Of a DNA stretch of 15,389 nucleotides, positions 14,490 through 15,389 are shown one piece after another; the first letter of the stretch is position 1, and the number at the start of each line of letters is the position of its first letter. The notes beneath the pieces are model-generated. The model did not search any database. It was not told where the DNA came from and saw only the letters and a list, made by a program, of their open reading frames with translations. Source of the stretch: Actinomycetales bacterium (GTDB lineage: Bacteria > Actinomycetota > Actinomycetes > Actinomycetales > Microbacteriaceae); contig JAATFJ010000377.1 in assembly GCA_015655255.1 (NCBI GenBank), forward strand, positions 1-15,389, in the 5' to 3' direction. Made by a program: the position numbers and the translations under genes.

Positions 14490-14553
14490 GTCCTGCCTTT
14501 CCAGGGTGCGGGCTATCGAAAGGCGACGGGGTGGCCACGTCGCCCAAAAAAGG

Positions 14554-14568
14554 TTAGCTCTCGGCTAA
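14554..14568. promoter_or_regulatory. Inverted-repeat operator between SDR and MarR genes
   Basis: TTAGC-TCTCG-GCTAA is a perfect 5-bp inverted repeat with a 5-bp spacer (6 of 7 bp if extended), placed in the 122-bp divergent gap. Its position and symmetry suit a MarR dimer controlling both genes. The left half AGGTTAGC also looks like half of an iron box, but the right half does not complete it. Confidence 0.5.
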
Positions 14569-14611
14569 GCAGTTTGGCCGGGCTTTTCCTGTGAACCAGT
14601 ACCGTGGAGGG

Positions 14612-15073
14612 ATGGATGCCGCGGACTCCCGAACGGAGGTGCAAGGCCGGATCGAGGCGCTGACCCTCGCGATCACCGTGCGCTCGCTGCCCTACATCGT
14701 CGGGTCGCTCATGAAGACGCGACTCACGGTCCCCCAGTTCAAGGTGCTCGCCTCCCTCGCGATAGGCGAGGAGGATACGCCGAGCGGGCTCTCGCGGAGC
14801 CTCTCCGTCACGCTCGCGACGATGTCCAAGACCGTCGATCGCCTCGTCGCGCAGGACCTCGTCGTCCGCATCGCCGACCCGGAGGATCGTCGGGTTCGAC
14901 GCCTGCGGCTCACGTCGCTGGGACGTTCGGTTGTCGAGGAGGTCATGGCGCCGCGTCCGGAACTCGGCCCGCAGATGCTCGCGCGCCTCTCGCTCGAGGA
15001 GCTCGCGTCTCTCGAGGTCGGCCTCGGCGCGCTCAGCCGCGAACTCCACACCCTCGCCGCGCCCTCCCTCTAG
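14612..15073 (+). CDS. MarR-family transcriptional regulator
   Basis: 153 residues with the MarR winged-helix layout: a dimer helix (ALTLAITVRSLPYIVGSL), helix-turn-helix (TVPQFKVLASLAIGEEDTPS then SLSVTLATMSKTVDRLVAQD), wing DPEDRRVRRLRLTSLG and C-terminal dimer helices (LSLEELASLEVGLGALSREL). It has no cysteine at all, so it cannot sense peroxide like the Cys-based OhrR although an ohr gene lies next to it in convergent orientation. More likely it responds to a small-molecule ligand and represses itself and the divergent SDR gene. Start: ATG 14612; GGAGG is only 1 nt upstream, unusually close. A GTG at 14591 in the same frame adds 7 residues and has no ribosome site; it could serve a leaderless mRNA. 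Confidence 0.85.
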   Translation: MDAADSRTEVQGRIEALTLAITVRSLPYIVGSLMKTRLTVPQFKVLASLAIGEEDTPSGLSRSLSVTLATMSKTVDRLVAQDLVVRIADPEDRRVRRLRLTSLGRSVVEEVMAPRPELGPQMLARLSLEELASLEVGLGALSRELHTLAAPSL

Positions 15074-15142
15074 CGCGGGTGCGCCGTGGTGCGCGGCCCC
15101 TCCCCTCCGGTGAACCGGTAGTCCCGCCCTCCGCCCCGACCT

Positions 15143-15263
15143 TTCTGCAGGACGGCCGTGTCGTTCTGCAGGAGCGGATTCCTTCACCGGCTTCCGGCGG
15201 CGACGTGTCGCCGCCGCGCGGGACCGTTGCTCCTGCAGAACGGCGGTGTGCTCCTGCAGAACG
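15143..15263. repeat. Palindromic intergenic element, copy B
   Basis: Located between the convergent ends of the MarR and ohr genes. Order: TTCTGCAGGA (15143), TTCTGCAGGA (15164), hairpin stem CGGCGGCGAC (15195-15204), loop GT, GTCGCCGCCG (15207-15216), TCCTGCAGAA (15231), TCCTGCAGAA (15252). Same length as copy A, roughly 80-85% identical by eye with one 1-nt shift, and the same 21-bp spacings. Confidence 0.9.
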
Positions 15264-15314
15264 ACGGGAAGTGCGCCGAGGCTCAGGCCTCCCGCACGGT
15301 TCCCGTCGGGGACC

Positions 15315-15389
15315 TCAGGCGACGGTCGCGTCCACCGTCACGGGGATGTTGCCGCGCGTGGCGTTGGAGTACGGGCACACCTGGTGCGC
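15315..15389 (-). CDS. ohr: Organic hydroperoxide resistance protein (Ohr), C-terminal end only
   Basis: The last 24 residues of a minus-strand gene whose start lies outside the window: AHQVCPYSNATRGNIPVTVD, then ATVA and TGA at 15317-15315. The VCPYSNATRGN motif is diagnostic of the Ohr branch of the Ohr/OsmC thiol peroxidases, and its Cys is the second (resolving) catalytic cysteine that reduces organic hydroperoxides with lipoyl-type thiols. It is convergent with the MarR gene; the element at 15143-15263 lies between them. Confidence 0.93.
   Translation of the reverse strand, partial: AHQVCPYSNATRGNIPVTVDATVA

Noticed and set aside
13234..14568. 444-residue plus-strand open frame opposite the SDR gene
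   Set aside because: No domain pattern; it spans the palindromic element, and the minus strand has a full SDR with catalytic residues.

Overview
The window is high-GC DNA with strong third-position G/C bias, IdeR/DtxR-type iron boxes, a mycobacterial-style CmtR regulator, GTG/TTG starts and one apparently leaderless gene. This points to an actinobacterium. I cannot fix the genus from the sequence; Actinomycetaceae or Microbacteriaceae-like are guesses. No rRNA, tRNA or CRISPR array was seen.

Layout. (1) Positions 1-1412: the 3'-truncated end of a DoxX-like membrane protein gene, diverging from a metal-resistance pair: a CmtR-like Cd/Pb sensor coupled by a 4-bp overlap to a short cation-diffusion-facilitator pump. 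The pump carries an in-frame TAA at codon 158. (2) 1470-4839: an acyl-CoA synthetase (minus) diverging from a MATE efflux pump (plus). (3) 4840-7360: a disturbed region. A sugar-type ABC binding lipoprotein gene loses its 3' end where an IS5-family element (6190-7164) is inserted. Inverted copies of a 26-bp repeat lie on either side of the gene plus IS. (4) 7361-13176: an iron-uptake region. A small lipoprotein gene is followed by an iron box and a tightly overlapping five-gene operon: siderophore-type binding lipoprotein, FecCD permease, FecE-like ATPase, then two distantly related proteins that look like a glutamine-amidotransferase/ThuA-like fold pair. A siderophore-interacting ferric reductase is convergent to it, with its own iron box. 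(5) 13177-15389: an SDR oxidoreductase with an unusual N-terminal domain, divergent from a MarR regulator over an inverted-repeat operator, and the 3' end of an ohr peroxidase gene.

How the genes work together. In the iron region, low iron would release IdeR/DtxR from both boxes. That would switch on ferric-siderophore capture and import (8028-11036) and cytosolic iron release by the SIP reductase (12314-13111). The two coupled ThuA/GATase-like proteins (11033-12309) have no assigned role and are the best candidates for something undescribed: their gene order and coupling imply a function tied to this transporter.

The second unusual signal is non-coding. Two copies of a 121-bp element lie in intergenic DNA at 13340-13460 and 15143-15263. 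Each has four CTGCAG-centred motifs arranged as inverted pairs with exact 21-bp phasing around a central hairpin, and the hairpin stem differs in sequence but stays fully paired in both copies.
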